A stretch of DNA of 64,000 nucleotides from Elusimicrobiota bacterium (GCA_016218545.1 JACRDQ010000001.1:31528-95527), one strand, 5' to 3'. Positions 39,089-49,093 are shown, numbered from the stretch's first letter. Numbers and translations are program-made. Notes: generated by a model not told the origin, from the letters alone.

Positions 39089-40920
39089 TCCGCCGGAGGA
39101 GCCTTCGGGGCTGAGTCAGGCGCAGGGCCGGCCCCGGCCTGGGGGGGCTTGGGGAGCAGGGGATTGCCGCGCAAGCCGGCCCGCTGGGCCAGCCTCAGGA
39201 TGGCGAGGCTCGCGTCCGTGACCACGGCCTCCCACTCCGCCTCGCCCCTGCTGATGCGGTCGAGATCGTCCTCCAGCCGCGCGGTGTAGTCGATGTCGAT
39301 GAAGTTTCCCTTGAAGTGCCGGACGAGGAAGTCCGTGACCTTCAGGCCCAGAGTCGTGGCGTGGAGCTTGCGCTTCTTCTCCTCCACGTAGCCCCGCTCG
39401 AGGATGACCCGCATGATGGCGGCGTACGTGGAGGGCCTGCCGATGCCGTCGCGCTCGAGCTTCTTGATGAGCGAGGCCTGAGTGTAGCGCGGAGGGGGCT
39501 TGGTGCTGCGCTTGGCGCCGGCCAGGTCCACCAGGGAGAGCGCGTCGCCGGGCTGGAGCATGGGCAGCTGCGCGTCCGTGCCCTCGTCGTCCTCCGGGCT
39601 CTCCTCCTCGGGCTTCTTCTTGTCCTTGGGCTTGGCCTCCTCCGTGGCGTCCTCGCCGGTCAGGCGCCGCCAGCCGTCGAAGACCAGGACCTTCCCTTTG
39701 GCCTGGAACACGCCCACAGGCACCGGGTCCTTGCCCTTGGGGATCCAGCCTCCTGGAGCGCAGGCCACGTCGATGGTCGTGATCTCGTCCTTGCCCGGCG
39801 CCATCTGGCAGGCGATGAACCTTTGCCAGATGAGCTTGTAGAGCTTGCCCTCGTCTCCGGCCAGCAGGTCCGGCCCCTTCTCCGGGTGGGTGGGCCGGAT
39901 GGCCTCGTGCGCCTCCTGGGCATTGGCGGACTTGGTGGCGTGCAGGATCGGGGCCTTCGGGAGGTATTCCGGCGGGAAGTCCTTGGAGATGACGGCTCGC
40001 GCCGCGTCGAGGGCCTCGGGAGCCAGGGCGGTCGAGTCGGTCCGGTGGTAGGTGATGTGCCCGTTCTCGAAGAGGCCCTGCAGAAGCTTCATGGTGACGT
40101 CCGGGTTGAAGCCCAGGCGCACGGATGAGGCCTGCTGGACCGTGGCGGTCGTAAAAGGCGGGGGAGCGTTGCGCACGGACTCGCGGCGGTCGCAGGACTG
40201 GACCTTCCAGGCCTGGCGCTTGCACCACTCCACGGTCTTCTGGGCCACGGCCGGGTCGGTCAGGCGCTGGGCCAGGGGCTGGGCCCTCCAGGCGACGAGC
40301 TTGGCCGTGAAGGCCGGGGGGGAGCCAGGACGTTCGAGCTTGGCTGAGAGGATGAAGTAGTCTACGGTGTTGAACTTGGAGATCTCGGCTTCGCGCTCAG
40401 CCACCAGGCGCAGGGCCACGGACTGCACGCGCCCGGCGCTGCGCGCCTCCTTGCCCAGGCGGCGCAGGGTGGGGCTGACCAGCCAGCCCACGACCCGGTC
40501 GAGCACGCGGCGGGCCTGCTGGGCGTTGACGAGCCTCAGGTCCAGGTCCCTGGGGTTGGCCACGGCCTTCTGCACCTCGGCCTTGGTCACGGCGTGGAAC
40601 ACGACGCGCTTGTAGGTCCGATTCCCGAGGAGCTGGCTCACGTGCCAGGCGATGGCCTCGCCTTCGCGGTCCGGGTCCGTGGCGAGCAGCACCTCGGAGG
40701 CCTTGGCAGCCAGCGAGGAGAGCTCGGACACGGCCCTGGAGGAGCGCTCGATGGTCTCGTAGGCGGGCTTGACCCTGCCGTCGGCGAACGCCACGGCCAG
40801 GTCCCCCTTGGCCGGCAGGTCGCGCACGTGGCCGAAGGAGGCCGCCACGCGGAAATCCGCGCCGAGGAAGTCCTTGATCTTCCTCACCTTGGTCGGGGAC
40901 TCGACGATGACGAGCTTCAC
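39085..40920 (-). CDS. topA: DNA topoisomerase I
   Basis: 611 residues; relaxes negative supercoils. Toprim domain with E7 (VESPTK) and D82-P-D84 (TDPDREGE); active-site tyrosine Y291 in ITYHRTDST, where most family members have ITYMRTDS. A Lys/Glu-rich insertion (about 440-470) lies before the final domain. C-terminal zinc-finger repeats are absent, so it is shorter than E. coli TopA. GTG start 7 nt after TATACT (40933-40928), so it is probably leaderless. It overlaps the convergent GDPD-like gene by 4 bp. Confidence 0.96.
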   Translation of the reverse strand: MKLVIVESPTKVRKIKDFLGADFRVAASFGHVRDLPAKGDLAVAFADGRVKPAYETIERSSRAVSELSSLAAKASEVLLATDPDREGEAIAWHVSQLLGNRTYKRVVFHAVTKAEVQKAVANPRDLDLRLVNAQQARRVLDRVVGWLVSPTLRRLGKEARSAGRVQSVALRLVAEREAEISKFNTVDYFILSAKLERPGSPPAFTAKLVAWRAQPLAQRLTDPAVAQKTVEWCKRQAWKVQSCDRRESVRNAPPPFTTATVQQASSVRLGFNPDVTMKLLQGLFENGHITYHRTDSTALAPEALDAARAVISKDFPPEYLPKAPILHATKSANAQEAHEAIRPTHPEKGPDLLAGDEGKLYKLIWQRFIACQMAPGKDEITTIDVACAPGGWIPKGKDPVPVGVFQAKGKVLVFDGWRRLTGEDATEEAKPKDKKKPEEESPEDDEGTDAQLPMLQPGDALSLVDLAGAKRSTKPPPRYTQASLIKKLERDGIGRPSTYAAIMRVILERGYVEEKKRKLHATTLGLKVTDFLVRHFKGNFIDIDYTARLEDDLDRISRGEAEWEAVVTDASLAILRLAQRAGLRGNPLLPKPPQAGAGPAPDSAPKAPPAD

Positions 40921-40927
40921 TTCGCAT

Positions 40928-40933
40928 AGTATA
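40928..40933 (-). promoter_or_regulatory. -10 box for a leaderless topA transcript
   Basis: TATACT on the minus strand, 7 nt before the topA GTG. Confidence 0.55.
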
Positions 40934-41002
40934 GTAAACCGGAATCAGGGTGTAAGGGAACCGGGACTCCCCCGTATGTAACCTTGAGGGGGTGCGGGAG
41001 CC

Positions 41003-42406
41003 ATGAAGAGCATCGGCAAGAAGGTCGCGGCTGCCGGCGTCCTCGTCCTGGCCTTGGTCTTGGGCGGCCTGGCGCTCGCCTCGCGCTCGAAGGTCAGGTC
41101 CTGGGAGCGCTCCTCGCAGACGAGCCTCGAGCTCTATGAGAAGGGCCGCTTCTCCGAGGCCCTTCGGCCCGGGGAGGAGGCCCTGCGTCTGGCGCAGGAG
41201 GGCTTTTCGCCCTCCGACATCCGCACCCTGCTTTCCAAGGAACTGGTCGGCAAGGTCCTGGCCAGGACCGGCGGACTCAGCCGCAGCCACGAGCTCCTGG
41301 TCGAGGCCGAGCGCGCGAGCAAGGAGGTGTTCGGCCAGGGGAGCGTCAGGAGGGCGCGCTTCCTCTCCTCCCTGGCCGAGGTCAAGGCGGCCAGAGGGGA
41401 GTTCGACGAGGCCGAGGAGCTCCACCAGGAGGTCCTGCGCCTGGTCCAGGGGGAGCACGGCATCATCAGCGGTCCCACGGCCCTGGCGTTCGCCCGGCTG
41501 GGCGGGCTCTACATGGACTGGGGGCTCTACGAGCAGGCTGAGCCCGTGTTCAACCGCGCAGGCGCCATCCTCCTGCGCACCGGCCTGACCGACCGCGGCC
41601 TGTCCGCGTTCATGGACGCGGAGCTCTGCCGCATCATGGTCGAGTCAGGAAGGCTCCGTGATGCCCAGTCCGCGTGTCCGTCCTCCTTGTCCGCGCGCCA
41701 GGCCATGGCGCCTCCGGACCACCCTGACCTCGCCCGCTCCCTTACCGCCAGCGGGCTCTTCCACTTGAGGAGCGGGAGGCTCGACAAGGCGCGCCGGCAC
41801 CTGGAGGCCGCGTTGAAGGCTTTCGATGCGGAGCCCAAGGCCGACCTCAGGGGGAGGGAGGGCGCGCTTCTGGCCATGGCTGAGCTCAAGGCCGGCCAGG
41901 GAGACCTTTCATCAGCCGAGCAGTCCTTCGCCGAGGTGCGGACCGCGTCGGACAGCCCGTATGCCACGGTCAAGACCCTGATCCGCGAGGCCGGCTGCGA
42001 ACTGCGCGGGGGGCAAGCCAAGAGAGCCGCGGGAGCCTTGAGGGAGGCCCTGTCCCTGCACGATGAGCTGCCCCTGGCCGACAAGCTCGACCGCGAGCTC
42101 ATCCTCTTCGGCCTGGGAGAGGCCCATGCCAGCCAGGGTCTCTATGACCAGGCCGAGGGCTACCTCTCGGACGCTCTGGAGGCGGCGGAGGAGCGGCACG
42201 GCCGAGGGGTCGAGGACATGATCTCGGCCCTGGCTGCCCTGGGCCGGGTCCAGGCGGCGGGCAAGCGCTACTCCAAGGCCGAGGCCACGGCCCGGCGCCT
42301 CAGCGAGCTCGGTGACGGCTACGGCCGTTCCAACCCCACCGGCCGCAGGGCGCGCGACGCCGCCGCGGGCATCAGGCGGGCCCTGGCCGGCCGCGGCAGG
42401 AGCTGA
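41003..42406 (+). CDS. membrane-anchored TPR protein
   Basis: 467 residues. An uncleaved or cleaved N-terminal hydrophobic helix (about 8-27) and then tetratricopeptide-like repeats across most of the length (YEKGRFSEALRPGEEALRLA; RGEFDEAEELHQEVLRLV; SQGLYDQAEGYLSDALEAAE). It should be periplasmic or membrane-facing and act as a scaffold. A very short GTG ORF (40992-41006) overlaps its ATG as ATGA. TATGTA at 40975 is a weak -10. Confidence 0.8.
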   Translation: MKSIGKKVAAAGVLVLALVLGGLALASRSKVRSWERSSQTSLELYEKGRFSEALRPGEEALRLAQEGFSPSDIRTLLSKELVGKVLARTGGLSRSHELLVEAERASKEVFGQGSVRRARFLSSLAEVKAARGEFDEAEELHQEVLRLVQGEHGIISGPTALAFARLGGLYMDWGLYEQAEPVFNRAGAILLRTGLTDRGLSAFMDAELCRIMVESGRLRDAQSACPSSLSARQAMAPPDHPDLARSLTASGLFHLRSGRLDKARRHLEAALKAFDAEPKADLRGREGALLAMAELKAGQGDLSSAEQSFAEVRTASDSPYATVKTLIREAGCELRGGQAKRAAGALREALSLHDELPLADKLDRELILFGLGEAHASQGLYDQAEGYLSDALEAAEERHGRGVEDMISALAALGRVQAAGKRYSKAEATARRLSELGDGYGRSNPTGRRARDAAAGIRRALAGRGRS

Positions 42407-42426
42407 AGCGCTCGGGATCCCGCCGG

Positions 42427-44415
42427 TCAGGCGCTCGGGCTGCCGCCCGCGGAGCGTCGCCGCAGCCCCGCGATGACGCTCCGGAGCAGGCGGGCGGCCG
42501 CGAGCGCCAGTCCCGCGCCGGCCGCGGCATAGACGAGTCCCGGGCCCGCGACGTAGCTGCCCGTGGCCATCGCGATGAGCTTGATGCTCATGGCCGTGCC
42601 GATGCCGAAGAGCGCGGCCGGCAGGAAGAACGCCGCAGGGACGGCGACCGCGAGCAGCAACCCCATGCGGCCGCGCCAGGGCGAGCCGCTCGGGTGCTCG
42701 GCCGCGGCCAGCCCGACCAGGCCGGCGTTGCGCCGCATGAGCTCGACGGCCGGCTTGACGGCCCTCATGATGAGCGGGTCGATGACGGTGCCGGGGAGAT
42801 TGAACGGCGCGTGCCCCGCCCCGGCCCCCACGTGGGCGACGAGGGCTCCGAACAAGCCGGCGATGACGACGTTCGAGAGAACGCCCGCGGCGGCGGCGCC
42901 GGCCAGGATGGGGATCGCGACGCCCAGCGCGCCCGCCAGGACCAGCGCGGGCCAGGCGGCGCGGACCAGCCGGAAGCGGCGGCTCGATGAGCGGGCGGCG
43001 GAGAGGATGCCGCGCTCGTCGAGCCCGGCGACGGTCTCCCCGGGGAGGACGCCCCTGAGGTAGCGCAGGATCGAGTCCTTGACGAGCCGGGCCGTCTCGC
43101 CGTGGGAGAGGCGGTTGACCGCGCCCGCATGGAGCAGGAGGAAGGAGAGCTCGGTGAGGTTCTGCCCGATGCCCATGGAGTAGGCGTCGTGCCGCACCAT
43201 CCCCTTGCGATGATCGGGATGCCGGTGCTCGACCTCGAAGTAGCGCCAGGGCTCGAGATGCTCGAAGTCGGCCAGGCCCGAGAGGCGGATGTTGGGATAC
43301 TCGAAGGCCTTGCGCCAGGACTGGATGAAGCTCGGGCCGTAGCGCATGCCCCCGAGGAAAGGCTGGTTCCAGCGCCAATAGTCCCACTCCCAGTGCGCGC
43401 CGTGGTGCGAGAGCGGCATCAGCGTGGAATGAGCCAGGCCGTTCCGGAACAGCAGGAGCATGTCGTCGACCGCCTTGAAGGCCGCGGCCTGCACGAGCGC
43501 TATCTTCTCGGCCGGCGTGAACTCCGCGGCGAGACGGTCGTTGAGGTAGGACTGGTAGCCGGGGGCGAGCTCCTTGGGCTTGAGGTAAGGGAGGAAGCCC
43601 TCGTAGGGGAGGGCCTCGCCGAAGGGGCCTTGGACTTTTGGGAACCTCCGCTCGCGCTCGACCGGAGGCTTGCCGCGGGCGGGCGGCAGGGCGACGGGAG
43701 CGCTCAGGCCGTATCGGCGGGCCTCCTCCATGCGGGAGCCTTCGCCGGCCATCCTTGCGTCATCGACGTGCCACTTGAGCGACAAGACCGAGCCGTCCTC
43801 CAGGGGGATGTCGGCCGTGCGCCCGTTCCAGGCCGCGCGCACGTTCTCGCCGATGTCCTTGAGCTTGGACTCCACGAGCTCCCGGCTGAGGGCCTGGAAT
43901 CGCGCGTCGAGCGCGGCCTCGGCCTCCGCGAGACCGGGCTCGAGAGCTTGACGCCGTCCTCCGGGGAGCACGGACAATGCCGCGCGCAGGTCCCGCACCG
44001 CGGAGCGCAGGTCCGCGGTCCGCGCGATGCGCTCGCTCAGACCCGCCTCCGGCGGCACGGCGGCCGGCCCGAGAGCCGCGGTGGCGGCTGCGTCCAGCGC
44101 GGCATGGACCGCGCGGGCCTGCTGGTCCGTCGGCAGCACGGCCGTGTCTTCGAAAGACAGCCCGGCGCGGTCGAGCGAGCGGCGCAGGGCCTGCGCGACG
44201 GGGCTTCCCCCGGGCAGGGCGTTGAGCGAGGACAAGAACGGGACCCTGGAGAACAGGACATGGTCGGGCGTGCCGGCCCAGCCGCGGATGCCGACCATCT
44301 GGACGAGCCCAGCGGCCCCGGACCGCAGGACAGGGACGACGGCCGCCCAGGAATGGCCCTGGAGGAGCAAGACCGCCGCCAGGATCGGCGAGAGCATCCG
44401 TCGCGGGAACTTCAT
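42427..44415 (-). CDS. large secreted/membrane protein of unknown function
   Basis: 662 residues. Signal peptide (to about 24), an Ala-rich helical region (about 60-210), a central domain (about 270-490) with many aromatic and histidine residues (SHHGAHWEWDYWRWNQPF; FEVEHRHPDHRKG; GQNLTELSFLLLHAG), then four to six C-terminal transmembrane helices (about 500-650). The His-rich centre could bind metal or be an enzyme of an unrecognised fold. TAGACT (44427-44422) is 6 nt before the ATG: leaderless. I do not recognise the family. Confidence 0.72.
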   Translation of the reverse strand: MKFPRRMLSPILAAVLLLQGHSWAAVVPVLRSGAAGLVQMVGIRGWAGTPDHVLFSRVPFLSSLNALPGGSPVAQALRRSLDRAGLSFEDTAVLPTDQQARAVHAALDAAATAALGPAAVPPEAGLSERIARTADLRSAVRDLRAALSVLPGGRRQALEPGLAEAEAALDARFQALSRELVESKLKDIGENVRAAWNGRTADIPLEDGSVLSLKWHVDDARMAGEGSRMEEARRYGLSAPVALPPARGKPPVERERRFPKVQGPFGEALPYEGFLPYLKPKELAPGYQSYLNDRLAAEFTPAEKIALVQAAAFKAVDDMLLLFRNGLAHSTLMPLSHHGAHWEWDYWRWNQPFLGGMRYGPSFIQSWRKAFEYPNIRLSGLADFEHLEPWRYFEVEHRHPDHRKGMVRHDAYSMGIGQNLTELSFLLLHAGAVNRLSHGETARLVKDSILRYLRGVLPGETVAGLDERGILSAARSSSRRFRLVRAAWPALVLAGALGVAIPILAGAAAAGVLSNVVIAGLFGALVAHVGAGAGHAPFNLPGTVIDPLIMRAVKPAVELMRRNAGLVGLAAAEHPSGSPWRGRMGLLLAVAVPAAFFLPAALFGIGTAMSIKLIAMATGSYVAGPGLVYAAAGAGLALAAARLLRSVIAGLRRRSAGGSPSA

Positions 44416-44587
44416 AGAGAAAGTCTAGCCGCGGGCAAGGCCCCGTGCCAGGGGCCTAGGGCCCAGGCGGGGTGGGCCTCTGGCCGGGCCATCGGTCCCA
44501 GGGGGCGGCGTACGTAGTTTCACGTATCGCCTCGCGGTTAGTCCCGATGTCTGCGGCGGGCAGGGATGTGATATATTCCCGGCCGGC

Positions 44588-46414
44588 ATGCCTCCCGAGG
44601 AGCCCGTGACTTCCGCTGCCCGGCTGCGCGAGCGCGACGTCACCATCCGATACTTGCGCCTCATCAATGAGAGCAAGGGCCTCCCGGGCCTGATCCAGGC
44701 CTCGGTGGAGTTCTTCCAGCAGCAATCCGGTTGCGAGGCCGTCGGCATCCGCCTCAAGGAAGGAGATGACTATCCTTATTGCGAGGCGCGAGGCTTCCCG
44801 AGGGATTTCCTCCTGGTCGAGAACCAGCTCTGCGCCCGGGACGCGGGCGGCCGGGTCCTGCGCGACGAGGCCGGCTTGCCCGTCATCGAGTGCATGTGCG
44901 GCAACGTCATCTCGGGCCGGTTCGACGTCTCGAAATCCTTCTTCACCACCGGAGGCAGTTTCTGGTCGAACAACACCACTCGTCTGCTCGCCTCCACTAC
45001 CGAGGCCGACCGGCAGTCCCGGACGCGCAACAGGTGCAACGGCGCAGGCTACGAATCGGTGGCCCTCCTGCCCCTGGTCATGGCGGGAGAGCGCCTGGGC
45101 CTGCTCCAGCTCAACGACCACCGGCCCGATGTGTTCAGCCGGGAGAGCATCGTCTTCTGGGAGATGCTGACCGACCAACTGTCCGTGGCCGTCGCCAAGT
45201 TCAGGGCGGACGAGGCCCGCGCCCGCGCGCTGGAGCAGAACGCCGAGTCGCAGGCCATGTTCCTTCAGGCCCAGAAGCTGGGCGTCGTCGGGCGGCTGGC
45301 CGGAGGCATCGCCCACGATTTCAACAACCTCCTCGCGGTCATCATCGGCCTGGCCCAGCTCCTCGAGGACCAGGTCCACGACCGGCCGAAGGCTCTCGCG
45401 GACGCCAGGGAGATACTCGCCGCAGCCGACCGCGCCGCGGCCCTCACCAAGCGGCTCCTCGTGTTCAGCCGCAGGCAGGTGCTCGCGCCCGCCGTGATCG
45501 GCGTCAACGAGGCCGTGCAGGGCGCCCTTCCCCTGCTCCGGCCCGCGCTCGGGGCAGTCGTCGGGCTCGAGGTGTCCCTGGCGGGCGGGCTGCCGTGCGT
45601 CCGGCTCGATCCGGATCAGTTCCAGCAGGTCCTCCTCAACCTCGCGCTCAACGCGCGGGAGGCCATGCCCGGCGGGGGCAGGCTCCGCATCGAGACGTCC
45701 TTGCTGGAGCGCTCCAAGGAGGTCCTCGCCCGCCACCCGGGGCTTGCGGCGGGCCCTCACGTGCTCTTGGCGGCCAAGGACTCGGGCCCAGGCATCCCTG
45801 CCGATATCCTGCCGCACGTCTTCGAGCCCTTCTTCACCACCAAGCCCAAGGAACAGGGTGCGGGGCTGGGACTCTCCATGGTCTACGGTTTCGTCATGCA
45901 GAGCGGCGGGACCATCTCGGCCTTCAACGAGCCCGGAGGCGGCGCCGTCTTCGAGCTCTGTTTTCAGGCCGTCGATCAGCCTGCGCCCCGGACCGCCGCG
46001 CCGAGCGCCGAGCGACCCGCCTCGGGCTCCAAGACGATCCTCCTCGTCGAAGACGACGCCGCGGTGCGCCGGTTCGCCGCGAGGTGCCTGCGTCTGGCGG
46101 GCTTCGAGGTGTTGGAGGCCGGCAACGCCGACGAGGCTTTGGCCTGCGGTCGGCAGGCCTGGCCGCGTCTGCGTCTGCTGGTCAGCGACGTGGTGATGCC
46201 GGGCCTCAGCGGAACGGAGCTTGCGCGCAGGCTCAGGGCCATGGTCCCCGGCCTGAGGGTCCTCTTCGTCTCAGGCTACGCGGACGACGCCCTCAGCCGG
46301 CATGGGCTCCTCAAGCCGGGCGTGCGGCTGCTCGCCAAGCCGTTCACTCCCGCTGCCTTGACCAATGCGGCGCTGGAGATCCTGCAGGCCACACGTTCTG
46401 AGGGTCAAGACTGA
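44588..46414 (+). CDS. GAF-domain hybrid histidine kinase with receiver domain
   Basis: 608 residues, no membrane helix. A GAF-like sensor (about 25-205) contains a cysteine set (C49, C65, C82, C102, C104, C150), which may bind a cofactor. Kinase core: H243 (AHDFNNLL), N355, DSGPGI (398-403), and G2 near 424-429. Receiver: E488-D489-D490, phospho-acceptor D534, K584. It is a soluble hybrid kinase that needs a phosphotransfer partner; none is adjacent. TATATT (44572-44577) lies 10 nt before the ATG. Confidence 0.93.
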   Translation: MPPEEPVTSAARLRERDVTIRYLRLINESKGLPGLIQASVEFFQQQSGCEAVGIRLKEGDDYPYCEARGFPRDFLLVENQLCARDAGGRVLRDEAGLPVIECMCGNVISGRFDVSKSFFTTGGSFWSNNTTRLLASTTEADRQSRTRNRCNGAGYESVALLPLVMAGERLGLLQLNDHRPDVFSRESIVFWEMLTDQLSVAVAKFRADEARARALEQNAESQAMFLQAQKLGVVGRLAGGIAHDFNNLLAVIIGLAQLLEDQVHDRPKALADAREILAAADRAAALTKRLLVFSRRQVLAPAVIGVNEAVQGALPLLRPALGAVVGLEVSLAGGLPCVRLDPDQFQQVLLNLALNAREAMPGGGRLRIETSLLERSKEVLARHPGLAAGPHVLLAAKDSGPGIPADILPHVFEPFFTTKPKEQGAGLGLSMVYGFVMQSGGTISAFNEPGGGAVFELCFQAVDQPAPRTAAPSAERPASGSKTILLVEDDAAVRRFAARCLRLAGFEVLEAGNADEALACGRQAWPRLRLLVSDVVMPGLSGTELARRLRAMVPGLRVLFVSGYADDALSRHGLLKPGVRLLAKPFTPAALTNAALEILQATRSEGQD

Positions 46415-46475
46415 CCGCCCCTCGACCCTTTCGGGCAAGGAGCTGGGGCCTTTCCCGGTCGGGCCCCTGATGAGC

Positions 46476-46513
46476 TAGAATGGCGCATGGCTCGACAGGG
46501 CGGCCTCGCGTGA
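46476..46513 (+). promoter_or_regulatory. promoter plus 8-residue leader ORF
   Basis: TAGAAT (46476-46481), 5 nt, then ATG (46487) opening an eight-codon ORF (MARQGGLA) whose TGA (46511-46513) overlaps the GTG of the permease gene (GTGA). Leaderless leader ORF followed by coupled initiation. Confidence 0.45.
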
Positions 46514-47889
46514 CGCGCTGGAGGCATCCGCTCATCGGCCCTCTGCTCGGGGCGCTCCTCTGGCTGGGGCTCGGGACCTGCGGTCTCCTTCCCGAGGCCA
46601 GGAACCTGGCCGGGGTCATGGCGTGCGTGGTGTTCTGGTGGGTGGCCGAGTCCCTGCCCTTGGCCGTGTCCGCCCTGCTGGGGAGCTGCGCTTGCGTCCT
46701 GCTCGGGGTCGCTCCTGCCAGGAAGGTGTTCGCGGCCTACGGCGACCCGGTCATCATGCTCTTCCTGGGCTCGTTCTGGCTGGCCAAGGCCATGGCTCGG
46801 CACGGTCTGGACCGTCGCATCGCCCTGAGATTGTTGAGCGTGCCCAGCCTCAACCGCAGCCCAGCGGCCCTCATGACAGGGCTTGCTGCGGCGGCCGCGA
46901 TGGTCTCGGCCTGGGTCTCGAACACGGCCGCCACAGCCATGCTCCTGCCCGTGGTTCTGGGCATGCTCTCAGCCATCCCCGCCGAGTCCAGGGATCCGCG
47001 GTTCGAGAGCAGGCTCCTGCTCATGTTGGCGTTCGCGGCATCGCTCGGAGGACTGGCCACTCCCGTGGGCACTCCGCCCAACCTCATCGGCATGGGCATG
47101 CTCGAGCGCCTGGCAGGGATACACCTGAGCTTCTTTGCGTGGATGAAGCTGGGCGTGCCGTTGGCCGTGGTGTCCCTGGCCTTCGCGGTCCTGCTTCTTT
47201 GCCGCAGGCTCGATGCCCCGCCGGGCTGGGGGGGATTGAGGCGCTACCTGGACGAGGAGCGGGCTCGCATCGGTCCCTGGACCAGGGGGGAGAAAGCCAC
47301 GGCCATGGCCTTGTCCCTTGCGGTCGTGCTCTGGCTCTTCGCAGGAGAGGCCGTGCCCGAGGGAGTAGCGGCGCTCCTGGCCGCGAGCCTCCTGTTCGTG
47401 CTCCGGGACGGGCACGGTGCTCCGGCGCTGACATGGGACGCGGCCTGCGGCATCGACTGGGGCGTGCTCCTCCTGTTCGGAGGCGGCATGAGCCTGGGCG
47501 GCCTCCTCTTCGACACCAAGCTGGCCGACAGCCTGGGACAGGCCCTCGCAAGCCTCCTGGGCGTGCGCTCACCTTTCGGCACGGCCGGGGTCTCGGCCGG
47601 CCTGGCCCTGGTCACGAGCGAGCTCTCCTCCAACACCGCCTCAGCCAATGTCGCGGTCCCTACGGCTTTGGCTTTGGCCAAGACCACGGGCGCGGCTCCT
47701 TCCTACCCGGCCCTGGCCGCGACCCTGGCAGCGAGCTTCGGCTTCCTCCTTCCGGTCTCGACTCCTCCCAACGCCCTGGTCTACGGCACGGGCAAGGTGA
47801 GGCTCAGGGACATGATGCGCTTCGGCTTGGTCCTGGACGTGTTCGGGTTCGTCCTCATCTGGTTCGGCTTGGGCGTGCTCGGCGTCTGA
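46510..47889 (+). CDS. SLC13/DASS-family anion permease
   Basis: 459 residues, about 11-12 transmembrane helices. Family signatures: SNTAATAMLLPVVLGM in the first half and SNTASANVAVPTALALA in the second (the SNT motifs that bind sodium and substrate), plus TPVGTPPNLIG and VSTPPNALVYGTG. It imports sulfate or a dicarboxylate with sodium; the substrate is not evident. I placed the start at GTG 46510 (MTRWRHPLIGPL) rather than the ATG at 46480, which overlaps the -10 box. Confidence 0.88.
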   Translation: MTRWRHPLIGPLLGALLWLGLGTCGLLPEARNLAGVMACVVFWWVAESLPLAVSALLGSCACVLLGVAPARKVFAAYGDPVIMLFLGSFWLAKAMARHGLDRRIALRLLSVPSLNRSPAALMTGLAAAAAMVSAWVSNTAATAMLLPVVLGMLSAIPAESRDPRFESRLLLMLAFAASLGGLATPVGTPPNLIGMGMLERLAGIHLSFFAWMKLGVPLAVVSLAFAVLLLCRRLDAPPGWGGLRRYLDEERARIGPWTRGEKATAMALSLAVVLWLFAGEAVPEGVAALLAASLLFVLRDGHGAPALTWDAACGIDWGVLLLFGGGMSLGGLLFDTKLADSLGQALASLLGVRSPFGTAGVSAGLALVTSELSSNTASANVAVPTALALAKTTGAAPSYPALAATLAASFGFLLPVSTPPNALVYGTGKVRLRDMMRFGLVLDVFGFVLIWFGLGVLGV

Positions 47890-48052
47890 GGAGCCTGCCC
47901 GCGGTCAGCGTCGGGAGACCGTGACTGCGTGCCGCACCGTCGCCCTGGGGATTTCGGCGCCTCGCGGGTGGGTGACCGAGCGGTCCTCGCTGGGGCCGGC
48001 GCGCCAAATCGAATATAATCACACTGCGCAGCCGGGCCCCAGGAAGGAGGAG

Positions 48053-49042
48053 ATGGATACGATAGCGGAAGCGACGCTGACGGAGGAGCTCGAAGCCTCG
48101 GAGCCCGGCGCAGGCCTGTCCCGGGTGGCGGGCATCGTGCGGCAGTGCTACCGCCTCACCGGCATCTCCGTGCTGGCCGGGGTGGAGGATTACACCGAGG
48201 GGATCTACCACGGCGACCCCGAGGCCGGTTATCACGAGTCCCAGCAGCGCCAGCACGCCTACCTCCTCGATGAGCTCGGGGTCGGGCCGGGTTTCCGGCT
48301 TCTCGAGATCGGCTGCGGCCTGGGGACCCTGCTTCTGGCGGCCGGGGAGCGCGGGGCCGAGGCCATGGGCGTGACGATCTCCGCGGAGCAGCACGCGGCC
48401 TGCCTGGGTCGGAGCTTGCGGGTGAGGCTGGCGGATTACCGGGCCCTGCCTGGGGAATGGGCCGGGGCCTTCGACGGCATCGTGGTCAACGGCGCGCTGG
48501 AGCACTTCTGCCAGCCGGGCGACGCGCTCGAAGGCAGACAGGACCGCATCTACGAGGAGATGTTCGGCATCCTGGCCGGGCTCCTGGATCCCTCCTCATG
48601 CTCGCGGCGCGTGGTCACCACTGCGATCCACTTCCGCGGGACTCCGGTGCCGCCTGCCAAGTTCCTGCGCTCGCCTTTCCTGCAGGTCTTCGACCGCAGG
48701 GGATTCCACTTCGCGGTCCTGCACCGGGGCTACGGAGGCTACTATCCGGCGGCCGGACAGCTCGAGCGCTGCGCTGCCCGCTCCTTCCGCCTGGCGCGGG
48801 AAGTGGACGGGACCCAGGACTACGGTTTCACGGCCGAGGACTGGCTGCGGAGCTTCTGGCGCGCGGTCCTGCGAGGCAGCGGCTTCGGCTCGGCCCTGGC
48901 CCGGAACTTCGTGCGCCATCCCCTGCATACCTTCTGGTTCACGGCGAGCTTCCTCGGGCCCGCGTCGCAGCTCTGGCAGTTCAGGGGGACCCCTCCGCCG
49001 GTGCAGCATTTCCGGCACACCTGGGAAGCCCTCCCGGGCTGA
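48053..49042 (+). CDS. cyclopropane-fatty-acid-synthase-like methyltransferase
   Basis: 329 residues from ATG 48053, which has GGAGGAG just upstream; TATAAT is at 48014-48019. SAM motif LLEIGCGLGTLLLAAGERG (about 82-100), then GVTISAEQHA, the CFA-synthase family motif that follows it. The middle (YTEGIYHGDPEAGYHESQQ) is also as in this family, whose members alkylate lipids or small acceptors. It lacks the usual N-terminal lipid-binding region, so the substrate may differ. Confidence 0.82.
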   Translation: MDTIAEATLTEELEASEPGAGLSRVAGIVRQCYRLTGISVLAGVEDYTEGIYHGDPEAGYHESQQRQHAYLLDELGVGPGFRLLEIGCGLGTLLLAAGERGAEAMGVTISAEQHAACLGRSLRVRLADYRALPGEWAGAFDGIVVNGALEHFCQPGDALEGRQDRIYEEMFGILAGLLDPSSCSRRVVTTAIHFRGTPVPPAKFLRSPFLQVFDRRGFHFAVLHRGYGGYYPAAGQLERCAARSFRLAREVDGTQDYGFTAEDWLRSFWRAVLRGSGFGSALARNFVRHPLHTFWFTASFLGPASQLWQFRGTPPPVQHFRHTWEALPG

Positions 49043-49065
49043 CGCCGCCCATTCTCCGTCTCCGC

Positions 49066-49093
49066 GAATCGCGCCGCCGGTCCCGGCATCTAA
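49066..49093 (+). promoter_or_regulatory. weak ECF-like promoter
   Basis: GAATC (49066-49070), 16 bp, CATCTAA (49087-49093): the same shape as the candidates at 5208 and 6520, with one change in each element. It precedes the VOC gene at 49148. Confidence 0.3.
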
